Assembly: GCF_020010905.1 (NCBI RefSeq)
Contig: NZ_JAGJBY010000002.1
Location: 4,960,001 to 5,024,000, forward strand
From: Streptomyces acidiscabies
Lineage (GTDB): Bacteria > Actinomycetota > Actinomycetes > Streptomycetales > Streptomycetaceae
DNA: 64,000 bases
Direction: 5' to 3'
Positions 34,903-44,127 of the stretch are shown here, one piece after another; within the stretch, counting starts at the first letter, position 1; every line of letters begins with the position of its first letter. The translations under genes and the position numbers were made by a program. The notes beneath the pieces are model-generated. The model searched no databases. It saw only the letters and a program-made list of their open reading frames with translations, and was not told the DNA's origin.

Positions 34903-36075
34903 TCAGTGAACCCGGCGCCCCACCCGGTACACCGCCCGCACGTCCGTGACCGCCCCGATGTCGTCGACCGGAGACCTGTCGAGCACGACGACGTCCGCGT
35001 CGGCCCGAGGCTGCAACACCCCCTTGCGGCCGGTCATCCCGACCGCCTCGGCCGCCTCGGAGGTCGCGGACCGCAGGACGCCCACGGCGGGCATCCCCAG
35101 CTCGGCGAGCTGCCGCAGCCCGTGCGGATACACCCCGTGCGCCTTCTCGGGAGCGATCCCCGAGTCGGTGCCGGGAACGACCCGCACACCGGAGGCGATG
35201 ACCTTCGCCATGAGTTCGAGGAACTTCTCGAAGGCCGCCGCGATCGCCGGAGGCACGGTCCGGCCCGGCATCGTCCCCACCGTGAGACTCACGAACGTCC
35301 CCCGCCGCGCGACCTCGTCCAGCACGTCGGGCAGCAGGAGGACACCGGTCGGCGTCATGAACGAGAAGTGCTCGATCGTGTCGAAGCCGACGCCGACCGT
35401 GTCCACGACCGCCGGGAGCGCGTGCGCGTGCGCGGCCGTGCTCAGCCCCAGCCGGTGCGCCTCGTCGACGATGAGCCTCAGGTCGGAGCGGCCGTACTGC
35501 TGCCGCGTCGGATCGGACCCGGGCGTCATGTTGCCCCCGCTGGCCATCACCTTCACCACCTCGCACCCCCGCTCGGCGCGCTCCCGTACGGCCGCCAGCA
35601 GCGCCTCGGTGCCCTGGGCCTCGCCGCCGAGGAAGTGGCAGTGCCCGCCGGGGGTGGTGATCGGCGGCCCCGCCGCGACGATCTCGGGACGCTCCTCGGC
35701 CGGAACCTTGTTCCGCAGGTCGAGGGTGAGGTAGTCCCGGTCGCCGAGGTCCCGGACGGTCGTCACCCCGGCCGCCAGCGTCGCCGCCGCCGAGACGCGC
35801 GCGGTCTCCAGGACGGCCGCCCGGTCGTCGGACGTCACCTGCCGTACGGCGTCGGGCCCGCCGTCCCAGGTCAGGTGGACGTGGGCGTCTATGAGCCCGG
35901 GCAGCAGCCAGGCGTCAGGGCCGAAGTCGGTCACCGCCGCGTGCTCCGGCGGCTCGGCGCCCGTGCAGTCGACGTCGAGGATCACGCCGTCCTCGACCAG
36001 AACCGTGCCCGACGGCCGGACCCGCACGCCGTCGAAGACGTGCCCGGCTCTGAGCGCCAGCAGTTCGCTGCGCAT
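34903..36075 (-). CDS. Amidohydrolase (metal-dependent, imidazolonepropionase-like)
   Basis: A 391-aa TIM-barrel hydrolase. The metal-binding sequence order is complete: DAHVH near residue 66, the bridging-lysine stretch EVVKVMASGG, HAHA, EHF and GTDSG. The family hydrolyses cyclic amides and peptides such as Xaa-Pro, and some members act on modified amino acids. The preferred start is ATG 36075, spaced 9 nt from GGAG. It lies downstream of, and on the same strand as, the TetR gene at 36190. The substrate is not predictable. Confidence 0.85.
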   Translation of the reverse strand: MRSELLALRAGHVFDGVRVRPSGTVLVEDGVILDVDCTGAEPPEHAAVTDFGPDAWLLPGLIDAHVHLTWDGGPDAVRQVTSDDRAAVLETARVSAAATLAAGVTTVRDLGDRDYLTLDLRNKVPAEERPEIVAAGPPITTPGGHCHFLGGEAQGTEALLAAVRERAERGCEVVKVMASGGNMTPGSDPTRQQYGRSDLRLIVDEAHRLGLSTAAHAHALPAVVDTVGVGFDTIEHFSFMTPTGVLLLPDVLDEVARRGTFVSLTVGTMPGRTVPPAIAAAFEKFLELMAKVIASGVRVVPGTDSGIAPEKAHGVYPHGLRQLAELGMPAVGVLRSATSEAAEAVGMTGRKGVLQPRADADVVVLDRSPVDDIGAVTDVRAVYRVGRRVH

Positions 36076-36189
36076 AAGTCTCATCTCCAAGAACCGCAAT
36101 GTGGGGGGAGAGGGCCGGAGAACGGGCCCCTGAAGAGAGACTCTGGCCGCTGACCAGGCGCGTTGGGAACAGTCGATCACCGATGCCGG

Positions 36190-36759
36190 TCATCGACCGG
36201 GTCGATGCCCCAGCGCCCCCAGCCCCGCCGCCACGATCACGTCGGTCCGGTCGGGATGGTTCTCGTCGCGCCGCGCCATCATCGTCGCCGTCACCGCCCC
36301 GATCGCCGCCACCACCCGCACCCGCCGCTCCTCGTCCTCCCACACACCCGGGTCGAACGCCTCCATCAGCGTGCGCTGCGCCCCCGAGAGCCGCTCCAGC
36401 ACCTCCGGCTCCCGCGTCAGCCAGAACGCCCCCACGACGAGCGCCCCCATCCCCGGCCGCTCCCCGAGCATCCGCACCAGCGCCTCGACGAGCACGGCGT
36501 CCCGCCCGGGCCCGACGGGAGCCGCCGCGGCGATGTCCGCCAGCGTCGCGGCGGTCTGCTCCGCCTGCGTGACCACGGCGTCCTGAATGCGCTCCTTGGA
36601 GCCGAACCGCTTGAGGACGGCGGCCTTGGAGTAGCCGGCGGCGTCGGCGATCGCCTGGACCGTCCCCTGCGCGAACCCGTGCTGGGCGAACACGAAGGCC
36701 GCGACGTCGGTCAGCGCGTGGTCGATCTCCTCGCTCGTGGGTTTCACATTTGACTTCAT
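36190..36759 (-). CDS. TetR-family regulator of the adjacent membrane-protein gene
   Basis: A 189-aa regulator with a helix-turn-helix near residues 32-52 (QGTVQAIADAAGYSKAAVLKRF). It is divergent to the DUF3533 gene at 36823. The 63-bp gap between the two starts contains a duplicated palindromic operator, so it most likely represses both itself and the membrane protein. Confidence 0.88.
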   Translation of the reverse strand: MKSNVKPTSEEIDHALTDVAAFVFAQHGFAQGTVQAIADAAGYSKAAVLKRFGSKERIQDAVVTQAEQTAATLADIAAAAPVGPGRDAVLVEALVRMLGERPGMGALVVGAFWLTREPEVLERLSGAQRTLMEAFDPGVWEDEERRVRVVAAIGAVTATMMARRDENHPDRTDVIVAAGLGALGHRPGR

Positions 36760-36770
36760 GGCCTCAAGTT

Positions 36771-36806
36771 ACCATCCTGGTCACCTAGTAACCAAAATGG
36801 TCACCT
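36771..36806. promoter_or_regulatory. Tandem operator between TetR and DUF3533 genes
   Basis: Two near-identical 16-bp units, ACCATCCTGGTCACCT (36771-36786) and ACCAAAATGGTCACCT (36791-36806), repeat at exactly 20 bp, about two helical turns. Each contains the palindrome ACCA-N3-TGGT. The overlapping GGTCAC-CTA-GTAACC is a further imperfect palindrome. This is a likely binding site for a pair of TetR dimers. Confidence 0.7.
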
Positions 36807-36822
36807 GAAGGGAATCGGTGCA

Positions 36823-38088
36823 GTGACGCACGACAACGACGACGCGACGGCCCCCACGAGGCCGGGGCCCGCGCTCTGGCTGACCCCCGCAGTCCTCGTC
36901 ACCGTGATCATGGCGGCCCTCGCGTCGCTGTACCTGGGCAGCTCGGTCAACTCCGCCGACCACCTCGACGGCTTCCCCGTCGCCGTCGTCAACGCCGACC
37001 GGGGCGACACCGGCGCCAAGATCACCGAGGGCCTGCGCAAGAACACCGACCCCCACAAGTTCGACCTGCGCACCCTCACCCTCACCGAAGCCCGCGAGCA
37101 GATGGGCGAGGGCAAGCTGTACGGGGCGATCGTCCTGCCCGCCGACCTGACGCAGAAACTCGGCGCGCTGAGCGGCCCCGGCACCGACGTCCAGCGGCCC
37201 CAAGTCACCGTCTACACCAACCCGTTGGCGAACACCTCCAGCGTCTCCATCGTCAACGCCTACGCCACCAAGGCCCTGACGGGCGTCAACGAGACCGTCG
37301 GCAAGCAGCTCCTCGCCGCCGCCCCGAAGGCCCCCGGCCTCGCCCGCCTCGTCCTCGCCGCCCCGCTGGACGTCCACAGCACCCCGTACGAAGCGGTCCC
37401 GAGCGGCACCGGCAACGGCCTCTCCGCCTTCTACTACGCCCTGCTGCTCGTCCTCGCCGGATTCACCGGCTCCGTCATCGTCGCCAACCTCGTCGACGCG
37501 CAGCTCGGCTTCATCCCCCTCGAATGGGGCCCGGTCTACCGCATGGCCGCCAACTCCGGCCACAGCCGCCAGTCCACGCTCCTGTTCAAGTGGGCGCTCA
37601 TGGGCGGCCTCGCCGTCGTCGTCAGCAGCGCCTACCTCGGCATCGCGGCCTGGCTCGGCATGCCCCTCGACCACCCGTGGCAGCTCTGGCTGCTCGGTAT
37701 CCTCGTGATCGCCGCCGTCGCCGTGGTCGCCCAGGCGATCCTCGCGCTGCTCGGCGGACTCGGCATGATCATCAGCCTCCTGCTGTTCGTCGTCCTCGCC
37801 GTCCCCAGCTCCGGCGGCACCACCCCGCTGGAGGCGCTCCCGCCGTTCATCCGCTTCCTCTCCGGCTTCGAACCCGTCCACCAGGCGTACGTCGGCGTCC
37901 GCTCGGTCCTCTACTTCGGCGCGACGTGGGACGGCGGCCTCGGCCGCGCGGTGATCGCCTCCACGGTCGCCCTCGTCCTCGGCCTGGCCGCGGGCTTCCT
38001 CGGCACCCGGGCGTACGACCGCAAGGGCCTGACCCGCAGCCACCCCACCGAGACCCCGGCTACAACCCCGGAGCCGGTCACCGCGTGA
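36823..38088 (+). CDS. DUF3533 / YhgE-Pip-like ABC-2 type membrane protein
   Basis: A 421-aa protein with one N-terminal helix (ALWLTPAVLVTVIMAAL), an extracytoplasmic domain of ~170 aa (FPVAVVNADRGDTGAKI; GAIVLPADLTQKL) and about five C-terminal helices. This is the layout of the YhgE/Pip and DUF3533 families, linked to export of drugs, phage adsorption proteins or secreted factors. GTG 36823 follows GAAGGG. The divergent TetR and tandem operator point to inducible expression. Confidence 0.83.
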   Translation: MTHDNDDATAPTRPGPALWLTPAVLVTVIMAALASLYLGSSVNSADHLDGFPVAVVNADRGDTGAKITEGLRKNTDPHKFDLRTLTLTEAREQMGEGKLYGAIVLPADLTQKLGALSGPGTDVQRPQVTVYTNPLANTSSVSIVNAYATKALTGVNETVGKQLLAAAPKAPGLARLVLAAPLDVHSTPYEAVPSGTGNGLSAFYYALLLVLAGFTGSVIVANLVDAQLGFIPLEWGPVYRMAANSGHSRQSTLLFKWALMGGLAVVVSSAYLGIAAWLGMPLDHPWQLWLLGILVIAAVAVVAQAILALLGGLGMIISLLLFVVLAVPSSGGTTPLEALPPFIRFLSGFEPVHQAYVGVRSVLYFGATWDGGLGRAVIASTVALVLGLAAGFLGTRAYDRKGLTRSHPTETPATTPEPVTA

Positions 38089-38950
38089 CGGTGAGCACCT
38101 TGCTGTAGACCGTCGAACTGCGCCGCACCGTCATCCCGACGCGCTCGTACAACGCCAGCGCGCCCGTGTCCGAGTGCGTCCACAGCGTGCACGCCCGCCT
38201 GCCCTGCCGGTGGAAGGCCCGGAAAGCCTCCAGCAGGAGCAGGCGGGCGATGCCCCGCCCCCGCTGGTCCCGCCGCACCGCGACCCGCTGGATGCGCCCC
38301 TCGGCGCCGTCGGTGGAGAGCACCGCGCCGACCATCTCCTCCCCGGCGAAGGCGACCGGCGACGCCCCGGCCACGAACGTCTCCCGCCCGACTGTGTGCC
38401 GCACCCACTCCTCGTACGGCATCCGCCGCTGCTGCCACTCGTCGAACGCGTCCTCGACCACCTGGTACGCCGCCCGCTCGTCCCCGTCCCGGAACGCCCG
38501 GACCGTGACCCCCGCCGCAGGCGCGGGCACCTCGGGCTCGACGTCCGTCGCGATCTCAAGGAGCCACTCGGTGACGAGCGGCGCGTACCCCCGCGACTCC
38601 AGGAGCGCGATCGCCGCGAGGTCGCTGTGCGGGACGCTCTGCGCGAGCCGGTCACCCGTGGCCCGCGCCTCCGCCCAGGACAGCAGCGAACCCCCGAGCC
38701 CCCGCCCCCGGTGCCGGGGATGCACGTCCACCGTGGCCCGCCGCCCCCGCACCCACCCCCACCCGGCCGCCTCCCCCTCCGGACCGAGGACGACCACCGC
38801 CTCCGAACCGGGCTCACCGAGCTCGACGGCGACCCGGTCCGCACTGGTCGTGACCTCCCCGTGGAGACTCTCCTCGCATGCGGCGATCAGACGGTGGACC
38901 ACGGGTACGTCGGCGACAGTCGCCGGACGGCGCGACAGAGGGTCGGTCAT
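38078..38950 (-). CDS. Tandem GNAT-family N-acetyltransferase
   Basis: A 290-aa protein with two GNAT domains, like mycothiol synthase. Acetyl-CoA loop motifs appear twice: VDVHPRHRGRGLGGSLL in the first half and VAVRRDQRGRGIARLLL in the second. The acceptor is unknown. Its ATG overlaps the stop of the GH115 gene (ATGA), so the two are co-transcribed, and its 3' end overlaps the DUF3533 gene by 11 bp tail to tail. Confidence 0.85.
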   Translation of the reverse strand: MTDPLSRRPATVADVPVVHRLIAACEESLHGEVTTSADRVAVELGEPGSEAVVVLGPEGEAAGWGWVRGRRATVDVHPRHRGRGLGGSLLSWAEARATGDRLAQSVPHSDLAAIALLESRGYAPLVTEWLLEIATDVEPEVPAPAAGVTVRAFRDGDERAAYQVVEDAFDEWQQRRMPYEEWVRHTVGRETFVAGASPVAFAGEEMVGAVLSTDGAEGRIQRVAVRRDQRGRGIARLLLLEAFRAFHRQGRRACTLWTHSDTGALALYERVGMTVRRSSTVYSKVLTVTR

Positions 38951-41778
38951 GCGCGAACCCTAGACCTCGCGCTCTCGGGCGGCGCCAGATACCCCGGCAC
39001 CGCCCCCGCCGTACCGATGACGATCTGGTCCACGGCGATCGCCGCATCGACCATGAACAGCCGCAGCGTGTGGTCACCCGGCGCCTCCACGACGACCGTC
39101 CCGGTCAGCTTCTCGACCCCCTCCTCCACGTTCCGAGCCCATGCGTCCCCTCGATTCCCGGTGGCGACGGCCTGCCCCGACAGCACGACCGGCGCCTGAC
39201 CGTCCAGCGCGACAGCCAGCCGCCGCTTGCCGCGCTCGTCGAGGGAGGGAAGCCGGAAGACGGTCACCGGAAAGGTCCCGGCCGACGTGAAGTGGACCCG
39301 GTAGCGCAGCTCGGGCGAGCGCGTGCCGAACTCCTCCGTGACCGAGGGCGCGGTCGACGGCACGGCCTCCACGGCGCCGGTCCGCCGCCCCAGCCCGGGC
39401 ACGGTCCGCCACCGGGCGCCCCCGCGCGGAACCTGCCGGTCGAAGTGGGCCGCCTCGATGGACACGTACCCGTGCGCCTCGACGAACCCCCGCACCGGCA
39501 CAGGGGAGTTGACCACCCGCAGCGCGACGGCAACGCTCCGCCCCACGCCCGTGAACGAGACACTCGGCGTGTGGGTACCCTCCGGCACCCGGTCCCAGTC
39601 GATCTCCACCCAGACCCGCGTCTGGTCGGCGAGCGTGCCACCGGAAGCACTCACCCGCACCCACGGCTCACTCACCTCCGCCACCCAATCCACCGGCAGG
39701 AACCCGGTGTTGAACACATCGACGAACCGGCGCCCCCGGTCGCAGGAGTCGAACGACAGCGCCCGGACGGTCCCGACGTCGTTCCCCTCGGACGCCACCC
39801 CCAGCCCCGACGTCTCCTGCCGGGCGACCCGCGTGACAGCCGGTCGCCCCGGGGCCTTCGGTATCTGGGACGGGTACGGATTGACGATCCCGTCCCACTT
39901 CCCGCCCGCGACCTGTGTGTTGTACCGCCGCGTGATCGCCTGCTCCTCGGCGTGCGCGGCCTCCGCGAGATCCGCGTACCGGTTCACCCCCGCACCCCGC
40001 CCCTGCCGGACGGCGAGCGCGTTGCGATCCGCCCAGTAGTACTTCAGGTTCATCAAGTAGGCGCCGTGGACCGGGTATTCGACCAGCTCGAAGTAGGCGT
40101 CCCGGTACGCCTCGGGAAGCCGCGTCCCCAGCGCACGGACCCGTTCCAGGAGAGCCGCGTACGCGTCCATCCGGCGCCCCGCCTCGTCCCCGTGGTGCAC
40201 GGTCGAGAACACGTCCCGGTCGATGAACTCCGGCCGCCGCTCGGCCGCGAGACGGTAGTACTCCGTACGGATCGCGGTCAGCTCCGTCGCGTGCTCCCGC
40301 CCGAACTGCCGCCCGTACCACCGCGCGAGGAACTCCTCGGGCCCCCGGCCGTCCACGTCCCAGGCCAGGTCCAGGCAGAAGGACAGCCCCGTCTCGATGG
40401 ACTTGAGGTCACCCACGTTGAAGATCCATACGCGGTCCACCCCGTGCTCGTGCACCCGCCTCAACTCCTGCCACACCTTGGCGAGTTGCGTGGTGTCGAG
40501 CCACAGGTAGCTGCGGGGCCGCCCCCAGTAGGAGAGGTGGTAGTAGATCCCGTTCCCGCCGCTCCGGGCCCGCTCGGCGTCGTCCGGGAGCTGGCGCATG
40601 TTGCCGTGGTTGTCGTCCGGCCAGATCAGGGTCACGTCGTCGGGCACCCGGACGCCCGCGTTGTAGAGGTCCAGCACCTCCTTGTACGGGATGAAGATCT
40701 GCGGCTCGGCCCCCGCCCCGACCTCCTCGGCGAGGATGCGCCGCTGGTCGGCGATGATCTCGTTCATCACCGCGACCTTCTCCGGGACCGTGGTCGCGTT
40801 GCGGGTCTCCAGCGCCGAGTCGTGCAGCCCGCGCATCCCCAGCGTCCAACTGCTCTCGTAACGGGCGTTCTGCCGCGCCCGGGTCCGCCAATACTCCGAG
40901 ATCACCGCCGGGTTGACGGTGTAGTCGTACACCGGCAGGCTCCCGTCCGCGTTCCGGTGCTCCGCCGCCCACGGGTCCCACTCGTGAACTCCGTTGCGCA
41001 GCATGGCCTCCGGGTGGCTGGACCCGACGACGATGCCGTACCGGTCGGCCAACTCCGGGTTCTCCGCGTACTTGTTGAAGAAGTCGGAGTACGGATGCAT
41101 CGCGGGCCACAGGTAGTTGGCCTTGAGGCGCAGCAGCAGTTCGAAGAGCCGCTCGTAGGTGCGGGGGCCGATGTTCTTGTCCGGCTCCTGGGTGCGGTGC
41201 GACCAAGTCGTCAGGTTCTGCTCGTCGTTGATGAAGACGCCCCGGTAGCGGACGCTCGGCTCGCGCCGTTCGAAGGTGCGCGCGGGGACGGTCACCGTGT
41301 CGCGGTGGGCGATCGGGACATCGGCCCACCAGTGCCAGGGGGAGACGCCGATGCGCTCGGACGTGTCGTAGATGCCGTAGACCGTGCCGCGCCGGTCGCT
41401 GCCGGTGATCGTCAGCGCGCGGTCCACGCCGGGGAAGGGACGGTCGACGACGCGGGTCACCGAGGCTTCCCAACGGCCCGGTGCCGCCGAGGTGGTGATG
41501 ACGACCAGGTGCCCGGCGCGCTCGGGCAGGGCGTGCAGGAGCCGGGGCCGGACACCGCTGACCCGCTCGATGTCGGCCTGGAGGTCACCGGCCGCGCGGA
41601 TCACCGCCGGATGCTCCGCCGGGTCCACGTAGAGGTCGGTCGCGAGGCCGTCGGCGACCAGGGGGAAGTCCGGCCGTGAGGGCGACGCCTCGGCCGCCGC
41701 CGGGAGCAGCGGGACGGCACCGGCCGCCGCCATGCCGAGCAGGAACGACTTGCGGGTCCACAGGGGTCCGTCCGGCAC
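38947..41778 (-). CDS. Secreted GH115-family glycoside hydrolase
   Basis: A 943-aa enzyme predicted to remove (4-O-methyl-)glucuronic acid from xylan, the main GH115 activity. The order is a leader (LWTRKSFLLGMAAAGAVPLLPAA, with the single RK pair of a weak Tat or Sec signal), an N-terminal beta domain, and the barrel with YRGVFINDEQ, LKANYLWPAMH, WPDDNHGNMRQLP and RVWIFNVGDLKSIE. A C-terminal beta domain follows. I chose GTG 41778 because AGGAG lies 6 nt upstream; a GTG 66 bp earlier lacks a ribosome site. It is the first gene of a pair with the GNAT gene. A palindrome of LacI-operator type lies 50 bp upstream. Confidence 0.87.
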   Translation of the reverse strand: MPDGPLWTRKSFLLGMAAAGAVPLLPAAAEASPSRPDFPLVADGLATDLYVDPAEHPAVIRAAGDLQADIERVSGVRPRLLHALPERAGHLVVITTSAAPGRWEASVTRVVDRPFPGVDRALTITGSDRRGTVYGIYDTSERIGVSPWHWWADVPIAHRDTVTVPARTFERREPSVRYRGVFINDEQNLTTWSHRTQEPDKNIGPRTYERLFELLLRLKANYLWPAMHPYSDFFNKYAENPELADRYGIVVGSSHPEAMLRNGVHEWDPWAAEHRNADGSLPVYDYTVNPAVISEYWRTRARQNARYESSWTLGMRGLHDSALETRNATTVPEKVAVMNEIIADQRRILAEEVGAGAEPQIFIPYKEVLDLYNAGVRVPDDVTLIWPDDNHGNMRQLPDDAERARSGGNGIYYHLSYWGRPRSYLWLDTTQLAKVWQELRRVHEHGVDRVWIFNVGDLKSIETGLSFCLDLAWDVDGRGPEEFLARWYGRQFGREHATELTAIRTEYYRLAAERRPEFIDRDVFSTVHHGDEAGRRMDAYAALLERVRALGTRLPEAYRDAYFELVEYPVHGAYLMNLKYYWADRNALAVRQGRGAGVNRYADLAEAAHAEEQAITRRYNTQVAGGKWDGIVNPYPSQIPKAPGRPAVTRVARQETSGLGVASEGNDVGTVRALSFDSCDRGRRFVDVFNTGFLPVDWVAEVSEPWVRVSASGGTLADQTRVWVEIDWDRVPEGTHTPSVSFTGVGRSVAVALRVVNSPVPVRGFVEAHGYVSIEAAHFDRQVPRGGARWRTVPGLGRRTGAVEAVPSTAPSVTEEFGTRSPELRYRVHFTSAGTFPVTVFRLPSLDERGKRRLAVALDGQAPVVLSGQAVATGNRGDAWARNVEEGVEKLTGTVVVEAPGDHTLRLFMVDAAIAVDQIVIGTAGAVPGYLAPPESARSRVRA

Positions 41779-41824
41779 GAGGCACTCCTGATCCACAGCG
41801 GGCGACAAGGGCATGAGCAGGTCA

Positions 41825-41838
41825 AGAAAGCGCTTGCT
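41825..41838. promoter_or_regulatory. Possible LacI-type operator upstream of GH115
   Basis: The palindromic core AAGCGCTT (41828-41835) lies about 50 bp upstream of the GH115 start. Centre-CG palindromes of this kind are operators of LacI-family sugar repressors. No LacI gene is in the window. Confidence 0.4.
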
Positions 41839-41888
41839 GTGCACTGTAGGAGGCGCCTCACGGACCCGTCCAGAGGCAGGAGCGACCG

Positions 41889-43550
41889 ATGGGGGAGTGG
41901 GTCGTTAGGGCTGACGTCGACAACGCGAGAAGGACGAGGTACGAGATGGATGAGCTGCGGGAGTCGTACGAGGCGTGCGAGGCCGAAGTACGCGACCACC
42001 TGCCCGCGTTGTGGACCGTGACCGGCCTCCTCCCGCCCGAGGTACGGCCGTTCATGCACGCCATCCACGGCTGGACCGTGACCACGGACCGCATCGCCGA
42101 CGAAGGACCCACCGAGGGCCGCCGGGAACGGTTCGCGCGCTGGCGGGCCGACACCCTCGCCGAGCTGAGGACCGGCCGCAGCGAACACCCCCAGCGCCGC
42201 GCCCTGATCGACACCGTGCACCGCCGAGGACTCGACCACGCCCTCGTCGAGGAGCACCTCGCGACCGTCGCCGCCGACTGCGCGGCCCCGCCCGCCTTCG
42301 AGACGTTCGCGGACCAGCGCCGCTTCCTGCGCGGCATCACCGGAGTCGTCGGCGAACTCTGGGCGCCCCTCCTGGAGCCGCGCGGCCCCGAGAGCGCCCG
42401 CCTGGTCGCGACCCTCTTCGACGCCTGCAAACTCGCCGACCTGTACGAGGACCTCCCCGACGACCTCGCGGCGGGCCGCTGCTACTGGCCCCGCGAGGAC
42501 CTGCGCGCCCTCGGCCTCACCGTCGACGACCTCACCGCAGCCGGCCCGCGCGAAGCCCTCGACGCGTTCATCGACGTCCAACTCACCCACTGGCGTGCCC
42601 TGCTGACCGAAGCCGTCCCCGCCACCTGGGCCGTCGCCGAACCGTACCGCCCCTTCCTGCACTCCCTCCTCCTCGGCGTCCAGCTCCACCACGACGAAGT
42701 GACCCTCCTGCGCTCCCGCGTCCTCACCACCGGCATCGACCAGCCCACCGGCGAGACCCGCCCCCGGCCCCCCTGGCCGGGCGAGCGCCCCGCACACGTC
42801 GCCGTCATCATGGACGGCAACCGGCGCTGGGCCGACACCCACGCTGTCCCCGCCCGCCAAGGCCACCACGCCGGCTCCCGCGCCGCCCTGCGCCTGGTCA
42901 ACTCCGCCCTGCGGCTCGGCATCCGCCACCTCAGCCTCTACGCCTTCTCCACCGAGAACTGGAGCCGCGCCCAGGAGGAGACCAGCGCGATCTTCGACGC
43001 CCTCGCCGACTGGATCTCCCGGGGCGCCCAGACCCTCCACGGCCTCGGCGTCCAGGTCCGCTGGTGCGGACGCCGCGACCGCCTCGACACCTCCCTCGCC
43101 TCCGCGATCGCCCTCGTCGAGAACATGACGTACGCGAACGACGTCCTCACCCTCACCCTGTGCGTCGACTACGGCGGCCGGGAGGAACTCACCGCCGCCG
43201 CCCGCGCGTTGGCCGCCGAAGCGGTCGCCGGCACCCTGCGCGCCGAGGACATCACCCCCGACGACCTCGCCCGCCACCTGTACGTGCCCGAACTCCCCGA
43301 CGTCGACCTGCTGATCCGCACCTCGGGCGAGCAGCGGATCAGCAACTTCCTGCCCTGGCACCTCGCCTACGCGGAACTCGTCTTCGACCCCACGCCCTGG
43401 CCGGACTACGACCTCACCCGGCTCAGGGACGCGGTCACCGCCTACACGGAACGCGAACGCCGCTTCGGCGGCACGGCCGTCACGCCGTCTTCTTCGGCGG
43501 CGTGTACACCCCCTCCGCGGTCACATACGCCAGTACCGAGTCCGCGGTGA
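41889..43550 (+). CDS. Squalene/phytoene synthase-like domain fused to cis-prenyltransferase
   Basis: A 553-aa fusion. Residues ~20-275 resemble trans-isoprenyl diphosphate (head-to-head) synthases: both aspartate motifs are there, D67RIAD71 and D184LYED188, the latter followed by GRCYWPREDLRALG. Residues ~300-535 are an undecaprenyl-diphosphate-synthase-type cis-prenyltransferase with HVAVIMDGNRRWA (Asp309), STENWSR and LLIRTSGEQRISNFLPWHLAYAE (in short segments). The C-terminal domain would chain-extend with IPP in Z geometry; the first domain could couple or rearrange prenyl diphosphates. ATG 41889 has AGGAG 7 nt upstream; ATG 41946 is also possible. The last ~25 residues lie outside the domain and overlap the next gene antisense. 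Confidence 0.88.
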   Translation: MGEWVVRADVDNARRTRYEMDELRESYEACEAEVRDHLPALWTVTGLLPPEVRPFMHAIHGWTVTTDRIADEGPTEGRRERFARWRADTLAELRTGRSEHPQRRALIDTVHRRGLDHALVEEHLATVAADCAAPPAFETFADQRRFLRGITGVVGELWAPLLEPRGPESARLVATLFDACKLADLYEDLPDDLAAGRCYWPREDLRALGLTVDDLTAAGPREALDAFIDVQLTHWRALLTEAVPATWAVAEPYRPFLHSLLLGVQLHHDEVTLLRSRVLTTGIDQPTGETRPRPPWPGERPAHVAVIMDGNRRWADTHAVPARQGHHAGSRAALRLVNSALRLGIRHLSLYAFSTENWSRAQEETSAIFDALADWISRGAQTLHGLGVQVRWCGRRDRLDTSLASAIALVENMTYANDVLTLTLCVDYGGREELTAAARALAAEAVAGTLRAEDITPDDLARHLYVPELPDVDLLIRTSGEQRISNFLPWHLAYAELVFDPTPWPDYDLTRLRDAVTAYTERERRFGGTAVTPSSSAACTPPPRSHTPVPSPR

Positions 43551-44127
43551 TCTCGTCGGTGGCGAACGTGGCCGCGAACGTCTCCAGCAGCTCCGGCGTC
43601 GGCCGCAGCGGCACCTCCGCCACCTTCACCTTCATCGGCGACCCCAGCGGCACGGTCTCCGTCTGGAGGACCCCCTTGTCGAGCCCCGGCCGCACCGTCG
43701 CCCGGTGACCGACGTCCAGGCCGTTGACGACGCACTTCCCCCACGCCACCCCGTCCTGGAGGAACCCCTGAAGCTCCGTCACCCGGACCGTGCCCTGGGG
43801 CGTGCGCACCTCGACGCCCCCGGCCAGCCGCCCGTCGCCGTGCGCCTTCACCGGGTTCAGCAGGGACGGGTCACCGTTGCCGGCCAGTACCGGGAAGCGG
43901 ATCGCGCCCCCCTTCGCGTCCATCGTCGCGGGCTCGACCGCCGCCACCGTCGCCCCGAACCGGCCCAGCAGCGCCTCGCCCAGCGGCGTCCACCGGACCT
44001 CCGCCCACCCGTCCGAGACGGTACCGAGCGACCCGTCCGCCGCACCGGCATCGGCCGCCCCCGCGAACTGCGCCAGCAACGGGGCGGCCAGAACAGCGCC
44101 GAGAACGGAACGTCGTGTGTTGTCCAT
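43480..44127 (-). CDS. Secreted protein of unknown function with twin-arginine-like leader
   Basis: A 215-aa protein beginning MDNTRRSVLGAVLAAPLLAQFAGAA, a signal peptide with an RR pair. The mature part is about 190 aa with no cysteine pair pattern and no family I recognise (AEVRWTPLGEALLGRF; VRVTELQGFLQDGVAWGKCVVNG). ATG 44127 is set by GGAAGG 6 nt upstream. It diverges from the Moco-reductase gene across a gap that holds one copy of the 17-bp motif found at the other promoters of this locus. Confidence 0.7.
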   Translation of the reverse strand: MDNTRRSVLGAVLAAPLLAQFAGAADAGAADGSLGTVSDGWAEVRWTPLGEALLGRFGATVAAVEPATMDAKGGAIRFPVLAGNGDPSLLNPVKAHGDGRLAGGVEVRTPQGTVRVTELQGFLQDGVAWGKCVVNGLDVGHRATVRPGLDKGVLQTETVPLGSPMKVKVAEVPLRPTPELLETFAATFATDEITADSVLAYVTAEGVYTPPKKTA

